From contig OZ241321.1 of the NCBI GenBank assembly GCA_965199725.1, forward strand, positions 992,001 to 1,056,000: DNA of 64,000 nucleotides, in the 5' to 3' direction. This document shows positions 25,728 through 35,593 of this stretch, piece by piece (the stretch's first letter is position 1; each line of letters opens with the position of its first letter). A model generated the notes under the pieces. The model made no database searches. It saw only the letters and a list, made by a program, of their open reading frames with translations, and was not told the DNA's origin. The DNA is from G965199725 sp965199725 (GTDB lineage Bacteria; Pseudomonadota; Gammaproteobacteria; Nitrosococcales; Methylophagaceae). A program made the position numbers and the translations under genes.

Positions 25728-27374
25728 TTATAAGGCACCCATTTTGCGCGTAATGTACCACTGTTGAGCAATTGACAGAATGTTATTGACCACCCAGTAG
25801 AGCACTAGACCTGACGGGAAGAAAGCAAAAAATACTGTAAAAACAATGGGAAATATTTTCATAACCATAGCTTGTGCCGGGTCATGTGGCACCGGATTAA
25901 GCTTTTGCTGGAAAAACATACTTAAGCCAAATAACAACGGTAGAATAAAATAGGGATCAATAGCAGTTAAATCCTGTAGCCAAAAGATGAAGGGCGCTTG
26001 GCGTAATTCTATGCTTTCAACCAATACCCAATAAAATGCTAAAAATACTGGCATTTGCACTAAAATAGGCAGGCAGCCGCCTAAAGGGTTGATTTTTTCA
26101 GTACGATATAAATTCATCATTGCCTTATTAAATTTTTGTTTGTCATTACCAAACTGTTCTTTTAGAGCTGTCAGTTTTGGTGTTAGTTTGCGCATTGCTG
26201 CCATTGATCGGTAACTTGTTGCTGATAAACGGTAAAATACCAGCTTTATCAGCACGGTCAGGAATACGATAGACCAGCCCCAGTTATTAGTCAGCGAATG
26301 AATCCATTCCATGACCATGAATAATGGCTGTGAAATAATGGTCAACTTGCCGTAATCAACTGTTAAATCAAGATTGTCCGCTACTTTTTCCAGACGTTGA
26401 TGCTCTTTTGGGCCAAGGTATATTTGATAACTGGTTTGACCACTGTCACCATTTTTTAGGCGCAAGGTTGGCATTTTAATGCCGGCAATATAGTTACCTT
26501 TGTTGATCGATCTGCCATACAGGTCAATTTCCTGGGCGTCGGTTGGTGGAATTAGTGCCGCTACAAAATAATGTTGCAACATGGCTGACCAGCCCGTAGT
26601 CGCTTTTCTGTTAAATGCGCTGTCGTCCAGATCATCAAAATCAATTTTTTCATATTGATTATATGGTGATGAAAACACAGCGCCAGTGTAGGTATAGATA
26701 AATCCTGAATTCCCTTGCGGCTGGTTGCGATTAAACTGTGCATAGGGATAGGCTGAAAATACATCACCGCTGTTATTTTCAATGACGTAATTGACATCAA
26801 CCAGATAACTATTACGTTTGAACCGATAGATTTTTGTTACCCTAAGGCCGTTTTCTGCTTGCCAATAAAGGGGCACAACCAGTTGATTTTGGCCTTTGGT
26901 CAGTTCATAGTTATATTGCTCAGCCGAATATTGTTCGTAATGTGTTGGTGCTACTTTGTCAGAGCGTAAACCAGACTGAACAACAAAGAAATGATCTGTT
27001 GTGTTATTTAGAAACTGAACCACGATGTGTGGTTTATTGGATTCAGCTGGATAATTTAATAAAGCCAGTTCCTGAATATCCCCGCCTTGTGTATCAATAT
27101 GAAGGTCCAATACATCAGTTTTAATATGAACCCAGTTATTGCTATTAGCGTCTTGTTTTCCATGCGCAGGTATCCTATTTTTAGGTTTTGTTATTGGCAT
27201 ATCTGGTAAATCACGTTGTTGCTGTGTTGTTGGTGCTAGGGTGCTTCTGTCAGTAGTAGTTTCTTTTTGTGCAATTTGCTGCTGAGGACGAACATAATCC
27301 TTTTGCCATGCCTCCCATAACAATAGCGATACCATCAGTAGAGCAAAAATTAGGAAGATTCTGACATTATCCAT
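25728..27374 (-). CDS. yidC: Membrane protein insertase YidC
   Basis: 548-residue inner-membrane insertase of the gammaproteobacterial type. An N-terminal membrane anchor (residues 5-22), a large periplasmic domain (about 55-340), then the conserved five-segment core containing NKAMMNLYRTEKINPLGGCL and the terminal VLYWVVNNILSIAQQWYI. This is the housekeeping copy; the YidC-like domain at 16.9 kb is a distinct, short, fused form. It overlaps yidD by 8 bases and is followed 7 bases later by mnmE. Confidence 0.97.
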   Translation of the reverse strand: MDNVRIFLIFALLMVSLLLWEAWQKDYVRPQQQIAQKETTTDRSTLAPTTQQQRDLPDMPITKPKNRIPAHGKQDANSNNWVHIKTDVLDLHIDTQGGDIQELALLNYPAESNKPHIVVQFLNNTTDHFFVVQSGLRSDKVAPTHYEQYSAEQYNYELTKGQNQLVVPLYWQAENGLRVTKIYRFKRNSYLVDVNYVIENNSGDVFSAYPYAQFNRNQPQGNSGFIYTYTGAVFSSPYNQYEKIDFDDLDDSAFNRKATTGWSAMLQHYFVAALIPPTDAQEIDLYGRSINKGNYIAGIKMPTLRLKNGDSGQTSYQIYLGPKEHQRLEKVADNLDLTVDYGKLTIISQPLFMVMEWIHSLTNNWGWSIVFLTVLIKLVFYRLSATSYRSMAAMRKLTPKLTALKEQFGNDKQKFNKAMMNLYRTEKINPLGGCLPILVQMPVFLAFYWVLVESIELRQAPFIFWLQDLTAIDPYFILPLLFGLSMFFQQKLNPVPHDPAQAMVMKIFPIVFTVFFAFFPSGLVLYWVVNNILSIAQQWYITRKMGAL

Positions 27375-27603
27375 TAGATATATGTTTTTTTATTTTGGGA
27401 ACAGGATCAAAGCCACCACTATGCCAGGGGTGACAACATGATACTCTTTTTACGCCCAGCCATACGCCCCGAAGAATGCCAAAATAATTAATTGCCTCTG
27501 CCATATACGTTGAGCAACTTGGCTGAAAGCGGCAGTTATTGCCCAAAAGTGGGCTAACCAATAATTTGTACCCCCGGATAAGGGTAATCAGGGTTTTTTC
27601 CAT
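27367..27603 (-). CDS. yidD: Membrane protein insertion efficiency factor YidD
   Basis: 78-residue membrane-associated protein assisting YidC-dependent insertion. CRFQPSCSTYMAEAI and the CCHPWHSGGFDPVP segment are diagnostic. The ATG at 27603 (MEKTLITLIRGYKLLVSP) is the family start and overlaps the rnpA end by 16 bases. Confidence 0.95.
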   Translation of the reverse strand: MEKTLITLIRGYKLLVSPLLGNNCRFQPSCSTYMAEAINYFGILRGVWLGVKRVSCCHPWHSGGFDPVPKIKKHISNG

Positions 27604-27941
27604 TGTGTTTCCACTGTCGCCCAATATTGTGCTAATGTCATGTTAATTTTTGCTGTGTCCAGTTTGTCACTATCAGTACGTGATAACACGACAATATCAA
27701 TATTAGCAAACATGGCTAGGTGATGACGAAAAGATTCACGAATAAGCCGTTTTACCCTATTGCGCCGAACTGCCAATCTAATATGTTTTTTTGCTATTGC
27801 TAAGCCAAGCCTAGGATGCCCAACTGAATTATCTATTGACAATATTGTCAAACCTTTGCCATTAATCCGCCCTGCCTGACGAAATACCTTGGCATAATCC
27901 TGCGGGTTATTCATTTTCATAGCCCGGCTGAATACTGCCAA
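27588..27941 (-). CDS. rnpA: Ribonuclease P protein component
   Basis: Basic protein partner of the RNase P ribozyme in tRNA 5' maturation, up to 117 residues. The RNR signature is LAVRRNRVKRLIRESFR (about residues 57-73), with LGLAIAKKHI before it. The first ATG may be followed by an alternative start eight codons later. It sits 41 bases after rpmH in the universal rpmH-rnpA order. Confidence 0.95.
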   Translation of the reverse strand: MAVFSRAMKMNNPQDYAKVFRQAGRINGKGLTILSIDNSVGHPRLGLAIAKKHIRLAVRRNRVKRLIRESFRHHLAMFANIDIVVLSRTDSDKLDTAKINMTLAQYWATVETQWKKP

Positions 27942-27982
27942 TTCACGCTCCTTAAACTTAAATTCTAGGGACTACTTTAACT

Positions 27983-28117
27983 TCATACTGCAAGACGTGC
28001 GCGACCTTTAGCTCGGCGAGCGTTAATCACACGGCGACCCCCGGCTGTGGCCATGCGCGCGCGGAAACCGTGGGTATGTTTGCGTTTGATATTGCTAGGC
28101 TGAAAGGTTCTTTTCAT
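27983..28117 (-). CDS. rpmH: 50S ribosomal protein L34
   Basis: 44-residue, strongly basic large-subunit protein, translated directly from the minus strand: it begins MKRTFQPSNIKRKHTHGFRA and ends RAKGRARLAV. First gene of the rpmH-rnpA-yidD-yidC-mnmE operon, divergent from dnaA. Confidence 0.97.
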   Translation of the reverse strand: MKRTFQPSNIKRKHTHGFRARMATAGGRRVINARRAKGRARLAV

Positions 28118-28188
28118 TTCGTCAAGCTCCAATGTAATTTTAAAATGCGTCTAATTATCTTGTTCATCATAAAGCTAAAAGCGCGGAA

Positions 28189-28217
28189 ATTGTATGTTTT
28201 ACGTCCTCACAAGTCAA
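28189..28217 (-). promoter_or_regulatory. Promoter of the rpmH operon
   Basis: On the minus strand, TTGACT (28217-28212) and TACAAT (28194-28189) are separated by exactly 17 bases. It points toward rpmH with a leader of about 60 bases. The rest of the 263-base rpmH-dnaA gap contains no perfect TTATCCACA DnaA box, so a canonical oriC is not recognisable here. Confidence 0.65.
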
Positions 28218-28380
28218 ACACGGTTTATATTTATTTTTGTTGCTAATATCTGCCGCTGGCATTATCATTAAAAATAGTTTTAGCTGTTTGATATGATTGC
28301 TATATCTGGTAAAGCATAGCATAGTGCTTTGCTTAAAGACTTAGCAAATCTCCGTCAATTTTTACATTTAAGGAGCTCAG

Positions 28381-29709
28381 GTGCCATCATCTCTGTGGGA
28401 GCAGTGTTTGTCTCGTCTGGAATGCCAACTATCAGCGCAACAGTTAAGTACTTGGTTGCGTCCATTACAAGCGATTGAAGAACAAAATACCTTACGCCTG
28501 CTAGCGCCCAATCCTTATGTACGAGGATGGGTACAAGAGCAACTTGGAACCGAAATTCTCCAACTCGTTCAAGCATTGAGCCAAGGCGCCATTCGTTCAG
28601 TTATTATTGATGTAGGCGCTAACTATGACAATAGCGACACCCCTAGTTCTCTTACGTCGAATACTGATACAATAAGACCAGCAGAAGGCTCGCTTATCAA
28701 TCCAAAATTTACGTTTGAGTCATTTGTGGAAGGGAAATCAAATCAAATTGCGCGAGCGGCATCATTGCATGTTGCTGATTGCCCAGGAGACAGTGACTAC
28801 AATCCACTGTTTCTATACGGCGACACAGGGTTAGGTAAAACCCATTTAATGGGTGCGATTGGCAACAAAATCAGAAAAGACAACCCTAATGCCAAGGTAA
28901 TCTATTTGTCTTCTCAGCGCTTCGTACAAGACATGGTTACTGCGCTCCGTCAGAGCTTGATTGATAAGTTTAAAATGTATTACCGGAATGCTGACGCGTT
29001 GCTTGTTGATGATATTCAGTTTTTTGCCAAAAAAGAGCGCTCACAGGAAGAGTTTTTCTACACGTTCAATAGTCTGTTAGATGGTCAGAAACAAATTGTT
29101 CTAACCTGCGATCGCTTTCCCAAGGAAGTACAGCATCTTGATGAGCGATTGCAATCCAGGCTTGGCTGGGGCTTAACTAGCGCGATTGATCCGCCTGATC
29201 TTGAAACACGCGTTGCTATTTTGATTAACAAAGCGCAGCAAATGTCGGCTGAACTGCCGCAAAGCGTTGCTTTTTTTATTGCTCAGTGTATTCGTTCCAA
29301 TGTGCGAGATCTTGAGGGAGCATTAAGGCGCATACTTGCCTTCTCGCGGTTTACCAATCGCCCTTTATCTGTTGATATGGCGCAGGAAGCATTAAAGGAT
29401 TTGTTGGCACGACACCAAAGATTGGTTACCTTGGGCGGTATTCAAAAAACGGTGGCTGAATACTTTAAAATTCGGGTTTCTGACCTTTTGTCCAAGCGGC
29501 GAACCCGATCTATCACGCGTCCTCGGCAAATTGCTATGTCGTTGTCAAGAGAGATGACCAATCATAGTTTGCCTGAAATTGGTGAAGCATTTGGCGGCAG
29601 AGATCATACTACTGTGTTACATGCCTGCGACAAGATTGCTATACTCAAAGAAGAAGACAACCGTATTGCTGAAGATTATCGTAATTTATTCCGAATTTTA
29701 TCGGGTTAA
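28381..29709 (+). CDS. dnaA: Chromosomal replication initiator DnaA
   Basis: Binds DnaA boxes and opens the origin. 442 residues with all four domains: I (1-80, LWEQCLSRLECQLSAQQLST), a linker, III with Walker A GDTGLGKTHL (about 150) and Walker B LLVDDIQFF, and DNA-binding domain IV with GGRDHTTVLHACDKI (about 405). The GTG start at 28381 is preceded by AAGGAG at 28371-28376. Confidence 0.98.
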   Translation: MPSSLWEQCLSRLECQLSAQQLSTWLRPLQAIEEQNTLRLLAPNPYVRGWVQEQLGTEILQLVQALSQGAIRSVIIDVGANYDNSDTPSSLTSNTDTIRPAEGSLINPKFTFESFVEGKSNQIARAASLHVADCPGDSDYNPLFLYGDTGLGKTHLMGAIGNKIRKDNPNAKVIYLSSQRFVQDMVTALRQSLIDKFKMYYRNADALLVDDIQFFAKKERSQEEFFYTFNSLLDGQKQIVLTCDRFPKEVQHLDERLQSRLGWGLTSAIDPPDLETRVAILINKAQQMSAELPQSVAFFIAQCIRSNVRDLEGALRRILAFSRFTNRPLSVDMAQEALKDLLARHQRLVTLGGIQKTVAEYFKIRVSDLLSKRRTRSITRPRQIAMSLSREMTNHSLPEIGEAFGGRDHTTVLHACDKIAILKEEDNRIAEDYRNLFRILSG

Positions 29710-29724
29710 TTATAAGAGGCTGAC

Positions 29725-30831
29725 ATGCAGTTTACAGTAAATAAAGAATCTATTACTCGCTCACTACAACTAGTATGCGGCATTGTTGCCAGACGGCCAA
29801 CCCTCCCCGTTCTTTCACATGTGTTATTAAATGCAGGCGATAGCCAGCTAAAAATGACGACCACTGACATGGAACTGGAAATGGTGACTGCTTGTGAGGC
29901 GACGATCAGCAAAAAGGGCAGTATTGCCGTACCTGCACGCAAGATTTTTGATATTTGCCGCACCTTGCCTGAGATGGCAGAAATATCACTAACATTGACC
30001 AAAACGGGCAAGGCAACGGTAACATCAGGTACAAGCCGGTTTACCTTAAACACTTTGCCAGGTGATGACTTTCCTGATGCCGAGGGTGAGGACTATACCA
30101 GCGAGATAAACATAGCCGAATCAGCATTGAAATCGCTTATTGATGAAACCAGTTTTGCAATGGGTAAGGATGATGCACGCTATTACTTAAACGGGATGCT
30201 TATGGCGGCAGAAGACAATAAATTATTAGCAGTGGCTACTGATGGTCACCGTATGGCGTTAGCCACTACAAAAACCATCACTACCACCAAAGAGAAAAGT
30301 AACATTATTATGCCGCGCAAAGCAATAGTGGAGCTTGGACGCTTATTAACTGAAGATGATAGCGTCACGATGGCATGGGGAGATAAAAGCGTTAGAGTCA
30401 TCATGAATGGGGTAAGGATTACTTCTAGGCTGATTGATGGCCAATTCCCTGATTATGAGCGGGTAATACCGGCTGGGGGCGATTTATGTCTGAAGGCAAC
30501 GCGCGAGGCATTAAGGTCTGGTCTGATGCGCGCTGCTATTTTAGCAAGCGAGGGTACGCCAAGTGTTTGCTTTAGCATTGATAAGGGGACACTCAGAGCT
30601 ACTACCACAAGCGACGGTGAGCAGGCAGATATTGATATAGACATTGACTATGCTGGCGAGCATTTGGAGATTGCTTTTAACAACACTTACCTGCTTGATG
30701 TGTTAGGCACTATGCCTGCTGACAAGGTACAAATGACATTCACCAACAACACCAGCAGCGTGCTGATTGAGCCAGTGGAAACTGACGAAGGACGGCAGAG
30801 GCAGTATGTTGTGATGCCAATGCGTTTATGA
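29725..30831 (+). CDS. dnaN: DNA polymerase III sliding clamp (beta subunit)
   Basis: 368-residue clamp subunit; three repeated domains, opening MQFTVNKESITRSLQLVCGI and ending with YVVMPMRL, the loop that contacts polymerases. 15 bases after dnaA, so co-transcribed. The usual recF and gyrB do not follow; a convergent antiporter gene does. Confidence 0.97.
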   Translation: MQFTVNKESITRSLQLVCGIVARRPTLPVLSHVLLNAGDSQLKMTTTDMELEMVTACEATISKKGSIAVPARKIFDICRTLPEMAEISLTLTKTGKATVTSGTSRFTLNTLPGDDFPDAEGEDYTSEINIAESALKSLIDETSFAMGKDDARYYLNGMLMAAEDNKLLAVATDGHRMALATTKTITTTKEKSNIIMPRKAIVELGRLLTEDDSVTMAWGDKSVRVIMNGVRITSRLIDGQFPDYERVIPAGGDLCLKATREALRSGLMRAAILASEGTPSVCFSIDKGTLRATTTSDGEQADIDIDIDYAGEHLEIAFNNTYLLDVLGTMPADKVQMTFTNNTSSVLIEPVETDEGRQRQYVVMPMRL

Positions 30832-30876
30832 GGAGGCTAGATAGTTTGACTGCGGTGCGGCCCACCTTCAGTTTGA

Positions 30877-32604
30877 TTAGTGTTTTAATTCACCCATCAC
30901 CACTTTATTTTCAGCTACTTTCTTGACTACGTCTGAATAATAATCATCCCTGAAATCATTGATGACGCGCCTGGCATCAACAGGATCAACGCCACTACCT
31001 AGTAACACTTTTTCAGCTAAACTTAAACTGGTTTCCAGTGTTTCTGATACTACCGTCGTTGTCCCCTGGCTGATAAGATTAGCGCAGTGGAGCCTGTCTT
31101 TAGCACGTGCATGAATTGGCAGGCTAGGATAATACTGTCTGACAAATGTCACTATCCGAGAAATTTTGTCCCGATTTTGAATGGAGATGACCATGTTTTT
31201 AGCGCCTCCTGTATTCACAGCTTGTAACACTTTTATGTTGCACGCATCACCATAGAATACCGGAAAACCTTGCGCGTGGGCTTTTTTCACCCGATCTTGG
31301 CGCATCTCCAGGGCAATATAAGGCACATTCGCTCCACTTAATAACGCACCAATTCTTGCGCCTACTTGACCAAAGCCAGCAAGTATGACGTACCTTTCTG
31401 CATCGTTAAAAAAATCAGCAGAGCGTTCTGCCTGTTCTGATTTAAGCTTATAGAATTTGCTTAATAGAGCATTGGCAGTTTTAACTGATACAGGGGTTAG
31501 CGCCATACTGAGGGTAATAATTAAGATCAGCATTTGACTTAATTGTGCGTCCAGTACGCCGGTAAAGGCAGCAAAGCCAAACATAACAAAGCCAAACTCG
31601 CCACTTTGTGCCAGTAGCACACTAACCTGTATTGCCACATCATGGCGAGCGCTGCCTATTCTGGCGAGTATATACATAACTAATGCTTTCGTTATCATCA
31701 ATGCAAAAGTCAGGCTGACAATGATGATCCAGTAACTGGATAATAAATCAAAGTTAAAGCCCATACCTACAGTGATAAAGAATAAGCCGAGCAGTATCCC
31801 CCTGAATGGTAAAATATCTGCCTCAATTTGGTGGCGATACCTTGATTCAGCTAACATTAAGCCAGCTAAAAATGCACCCAATGCCATGGAAAATCCTATT
31901 GATTCCATCACCCAGGCGGTACCCAGCACAAGCAGCATTGCAATGGCAACAAATACTTCTGGATCGCGGCTTTCTACTATACGTCCTAATATGGGGTTTA
32001 GTAAATAACGACCTGCCAGCAATAGCCCAGCAATGGCGGTTATAGCATATAATAGATTAAAACTTGTTTCCACAGTGCTTGTGTCGCCAGCAAATGCTGA
32101 TATCATTGCCAGCAAGGGAATGACGGCCAGATCCTGCAAGAGCAGTACAGAGAGTGACATCCGCCCCATCAGGGTCGAAATACCCCCCCGTTCAGCAAGC
32201 AATTGCAGACAAAATGCTGTTGAAGATAAGGCAAGACCAAAGCCAATAATACTTGCACTTTTTGGCGGGATATCAAGGAAGAGTGCCACACCGAATATCA
32301 GGCCAGCAGAACATAATAACTGGCCAAGACCTAACCCTATGACCATATGGCGCATCTGCCATAGCTTTTCCGGTTTCAGCTCAATGCCAAGAATAAATAG
32401 CAATAGTATCACGCCAAATTCGCCCAAATGACGAATTTGGTCAACTTCAGTAAATAGCGCTAACCCCCAAGGACCAAGTAAAGCACCAATAGTGAGATAG
32501 CCCAAAATAGCACCTAGGCGGATAGCATGAAAAACGGGTACGATGACAACTGTTGCCAGTAAAAGTACCAGCACATCAATCAGATAGTTAGTTTCTTCAC
32601 CCAT
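30877..32604 (-). CDS. CPA2-family K+/H+ (or Na+/H+) antiporter, KefB-like
   Basis: 575-residue inner-membrane protein: about 12 hydrophobic segments (1-380) with LLLFILGIELKPEKLW and GFGLALSSTAFCLQLL, then a cytosolic RCK/TrkA-N Rossmann domain (about 398-520) starting YVILAGFGQVGARIG. No TrkA-C domain is evident. Glutathione gating of true KefB/KefC cannot be judged. Its start overlaps the hemY stop by 8 bases, an unusual pairing with the haem cluster. Confidence 0.9.
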   Translation of the reverse strand: MGEETNYLIDVLVLLLATVVIVPVFHAIRLGAILGYLTIGALLGPWGLALFTEVDQIRHLGEFGVILLLFILGIELKPEKLWQMRHMVIGLGLGQLLCSAGLIFGVALFLDIPPKSASIIGFGLALSSTAFCLQLLAERGGISTLMGRMSLSVLLLQDLAVIPLLAMISAFAGDTSTVETSFNLLYAITAIAGLLLAGRYLLNPILGRIVESRDPEVFVAIAMLLVLGTAWVMESIGFSMALGAFLAGLMLAESRYRHQIEADILPFRGILLGLFFITVGMGFNFDLLSSYWIIIVSLTFALMITKALVMYILARIGSARHDVAIQVSVLLAQSGEFGFVMFGFAAFTGVLDAQLSQMLILIITLSMALTPVSVKTANALLSKFYKLKSEQAERSADFFNDAERYVILAGFGQVGARIGALLSGANVPYIALEMRQDRVKKAHAQGFPVFYGDACNIKVLQAVNTGGAKNMVISIQNRDKISRIVTFVRQYYPSLPIHARAKDRLHCANLISQGTTTVVSETLETSLSLAEKVLLGSGVDPVDARRVINDFRDDYYSDVVKKVAENKVVMGELKH

Positions 32605-33829
32605 TTATTGGGTTCCCTTTGAGATGATTATCGCTTGGTAACGGCATCTGGTTTAACATCAAATCCAGACCATGTTGGTAGGCATCCATGACCTGTTTAT
32701 CTTTGCCCTGGGCAGTCAGGACTTCTGCCAGTAACTTATAGGTTTCACCGCGGGCACCGTACTGTAGACTGGATTTTAAATATTCTTCTGCCTTTCCCCA
32801 TAGCTGGTTTGCTTTCGCTAACCGACCAAGAGTCAACAATAACCACGGATTTTTTTGTTGTTTTTGCAACCATTTCTCGGCAGTTACTAATTGTGAAATA
32901 ACGTCTTTTTGCTCAGTCAGCCCATAGTAATAGACCAGCTGATCATTCCATTTTTTACGCAAACAGTTTTCAATTAATTTAGCTGCCTGGGACATCTTAC
33001 CTTGGCTTATCAAGCCTGAAACGTACACTGTTAAAGTATTAGTTGCCTGGCGTATTTTTCTGGGTGTTTGTTGCCAAATTTTCTCAGCAGCAATCCAATC
33101 ATTACACCCTAATGCCGCTTGTAGCTGTTGGATTGTTGCGTCTACAAATAGTGTGTTGACATCGGTTACTGCTAGTATGTGGCATTTTTGCAAGTCAGAT
33201 AGCACTTCCCGTGCTGCCTGCCATTGATGCATGTTTGTATGGATCTGTTGCAGTAATCGCAGAACGTAAGGGTGTTTTGGTGACAGCTTGCGCAAATATT
33301 CAAGTGTTGCCAAGGCCTGTTCTTTTTGATCATCCATGAGTTGTAATTCAGCCTGTGCTAAACCTACTGCAATATAAGCACCTGCGGCTGTTTTATGCGC
33401 TAAGCGCAAATAATTGTCTCGTCGATCGGCAGCGCTTTGTTTTTGCGCTGCTCTAGCTGCCGCTAAATAATGAAGCATAGGTGCATTACTTTGGCCTGCA
33501 TGGCGTAGTACTTGTTTTTCAGCTTCAGCCCAACGGCCTTCTTCCAGCGCTATTAGTCCACGATGTAATGTCTGTGTAATACGATAATGCAACCTAGTGC
33601 GCCGCCATCCCGTCAATTTTTTAGGTGTTTGGCTTATAAATACAATACTTCTTAGCGTCAAGTATCCTAGGAGAAATAATATGACCAGTACCACTAAAAA
33701 CACAATTAATGATGTTGCTAATTGCCAGTTGCCATATTGTACTAGCACAAAACCAGCATCGTAACCAACAAGCCAAATTAAACTTGCTACGCCAATTAAT
33801 GCCAGTGTAATGATGATTACTGTTTTCAT
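32597..33829 (-). CDS. hemY: HemY-like TPR protein of the hem operon
   Basis: 410-residue inner-membrane protein of the enterobacterial HemY type (not protoporphyrinogen oxidase). Two N-terminal membrane segments (about 4-22 and 40-62), a WRRTRLHYRITQTLHRGLIA segment and cytosolic TPR-like repeats to the C-terminus. The precise role in haem synthesis is unresolved in the family. It overlaps hemX by 4 bases. Confidence 0.88.
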   Translation of the reverse strand: MKTVIIITLALIGVASLIWLVGYDAGFVLVQYGNWQLATSLIVFLVVLVILFLLGYLTLRSIVFISQTPKKLTGWRRTRLHYRITQTLHRGLIALEEGRWAEAEKQVLRHAGQSNAPMLHYLAAARAAQKQSAADRRDNYLRLAHKTAAGAYIAVGLAQAELQLMDDQKEQALATLEYLRKLSPKHPYVLRLLQQIHTNMHQWQAAREVLSDLQKCHILAVTDVNTLFVDATIQQLQAALGCNDWIAAEKIWQQTPRKIRQATNTLTVYVSGLISQGKMSQAAKLIENCLRKKWNDQLVYYYGLTEQKDVISQLVTAEKWLQKQQKNPWLLLTLGRLAKANQLWGKAEEYLKSSLQYGARGETYKLLAEVLTAQGKDKQVMDAYQHGLDLMLNQMPLPSDNHLKGNPING

Positions 33830-34845
33830 TGTTGCTGATACCGATCAAGCCAGCGTAAAGATCCTGAAATATCTGGCACCGGCTCGCTTATAGTCTCTGA
33901 CCGTAATGCATTTATTGTTGCCAGCATTGCATCGCGTTCTTTGCCAATGAAATACTGCTGTAACCATTTATCTGTTGATATTAGACTGCTATAAAACACT
34001 GATTCTTTGCTCGAAAGTAATGCCATGCGCGCAGTTTCTAGCTTTAACCGCAAATTTTGGTACAGGAAATAGCGTTGATCAGGAGGCAAAAAAACCTCAT
34101 CTTCTCGTCGCTTATGACGGATAATCACCAGTGATTTTATCTGTTGCCATACATGCGATAACAGTGTTTGCCAGTTAACAGATGGCCCTACTTGTAAAGT
34201 TTTTTTATTAGTATGAGCAGTAGCAGTTTGCTTGAAGTCTGTTGGTAGCCTCAGGGTGTCAATAGCAGCAATCATGCTATGTAGCTGGGCCGCCATGCCT
34301 TCTATATCTACTTTGGTAACAGCGATCAAAGCAAGTCTTTCGCTACTAATAAGCGATCTGAGTGCATACAATCGTGGATCGGCCAATGTCGCAAGGCGTT
34401 TATCAGCTATAGTTAGTGACGTTATAGCATTCTCAATATTGTCTGTTAACAAGACACTTTGATTGGCGGCACGCAACAAAAACTCAACTTCTGCCAATAC
34501 CCATAATCGCAATACATCATCATCTGTAAATTTTTGTGATTCAATCAGATCATCAATTTTTTTAGCTAACACTGTAACTGACTGGGATAAGGTAGTAAAT
34601 TCTGCTATATGTAGCTTTTTTAGCTGTGTCAGATCGTTATTCTTTTCTAACTGTTCTATGCGTTTTATCAGTACCGCTGTTTTTTTTGCTTGTCGCTCTT
34701 GGATAAGCCACTCTAAACCAGCAATAAACGCCAACAAAATAAACGCCATCCACCATAAACCTCTTTGTCTTGGTTTTACCGCCTGACCTTCTTCATGTTT
34801 TTTAGTCTCAACAGCTTCAGTGGTTATAATGTTATCTTTTTCCAT
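33826..34845 (-). CDS. hemX: HemX-like membrane protein
   Basis: 339 residues: a short charged cytosolic N-terminus, one membrane segment (about 29-47, LWWMAFILLAFIAGLEWL), a coiled-coil region (about 55-100) and a periplasmic HemX domain with LRLWVLAEVEFLLRAANQ. Although named uroporphyrinogen III methyltransferase in some annotations, it has no methyltransferase domain. It overlaps hemD by 14 bases in the hemC-hemD-hemX-hemY operon. Confidence 0.87.
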   Translation of the reverse strand: MEKDNIITTEAVETKKHEEGQAVKPRQRGLWWMAFILLAFIAGLEWLIQERQAKKTAVLIKRIEQLEKNNDLTQLKKLHIAEFTTLSQSVTVLAKKIDDLIESQKFTDDDVLRLWVLAEVEFLLRAANQSVLLTDNIENAITSLTIADKRLATLADPRLYALRSLISSERLALIAVTKVDIEGMAAQLHSMIAAIDTLRLPTDFKQTATAHTNKKTLQVGPSVNWQTLLSHVWQQIKSLVIIRHKRREDEVFLPPDQRYFLYQNLRLKLETARMALLSSKESVFYSSLISTDKWLQQYFIGKERDAMLATINALRSETISEPVPDISGSLRWLDRYQQQ

Positions 34846-35593
34846 TTATGTTTCCCAATATGTTTATTTGCTGCATTACTGCAGTATCACTGGCATCATA
34901 GCTGACTAATATCTTTGAAAACCCTAGTTTTACAGCATATTGCTTAATACGTTCACTGACAACGATAAGCCACTTCCTTTTTAAGTTTGCATAATTAGTA
35001 AGCACACATAAATTATCCAGTCCGCTGCCGCTGGTTATTATTACGCAATCTGCCATTTTTGCTTGGGCAATATCAGCATTTGCTGGTGTTGTCATGTGTC
35101 GTTGGTAGACCTCTATGTAGTTGATTTTAGCACCTCTTTGTATCAACTGATATGCTAGCAACTCCCGACCGCCCTGTCCGCGTACAATTGCTATCTTTTT
35201 ACCGCCAATGTTGTTAAACTCTGGCATTGTTAACAAGCTTTCGCTACCTGCAACCCCTAGTGGCATTATATCCACTGACAAACCAGCACCATACATAGCA
35301 TTAGCAGTGGCTGGGCCAACAGCGATTAAGCGGGCAGAAGTTGCCAGTGGCTGATGCAGGCCAGCAACAAAATATAGCGCCGCATATTGACTGACAAAAA
35401 TAATCATGTCGTACTCAATCAGTGGAATACGGTTCCAGTTTTGTGCTGGTATTGGTTTAATCGTTATTACAGGAAAAGCAAAAGGCTGTCCGCCAGCGGC
35501 AGCAATCAATCGGCAAAGTTGCCGCGCCTGTTGCTCTGGTCGGGTAACCAGCACTTTCAAGCTATTTAATGATCCGTCAGTTACCATAGGCAT
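34832..35593 (-). CDS. hemD: Uroporphyrinogen III synthase
   Basis: Cyclises hydroxymethylbilane with inversion of ring D. 253 residues, poorly conserved as usual for the family, with VLVTRPEQQARQLCRLI at the N-terminus and CVIITSGSGLDNL in the second lobe. The ATG at 35593 overlaps the hemC end by 17 bases; a second ATG two codons later is equally possible. Confidence 0.9.
   Translation of the reverse strand: MPMVTDGSLNSLKVLVTRPEQQARQLCRLIAAAGGQPFAFPVITIKPIPAQNWNRIPLIEYDMIIFVSQYAALYFVAGLHQPLATSARLIAVGPATANAMYGAGLSVDIMPLGVAGSESLLTMPEFNNIGGKKIAIVRGQGGRELLAYQLIQRGAKINYIEVYQRHMTTPANADIAQAKMADCVIITSGSGLDNLCVLTNYANLKRKWLIVVSERIKQYAVKLGFSKILVSYDASDTAVMQQINILGNINGKR

Noticed and set aside
28118..28380. 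Chromosomal origin between rpmH and dnaA
   Set aside because: No perfect DnaA boxes or ordered AT-rich repeats were seen; single TTATCCACA matches elsewhere in the window (about 12.2 and 38.7 kb) lie inside genes and look incidental.
32033..32431. 132-codon plus-strand open frame
   Set aside because: It lies antisense to the membrane domain of the antiporter; its composition reflects the opposite strand.
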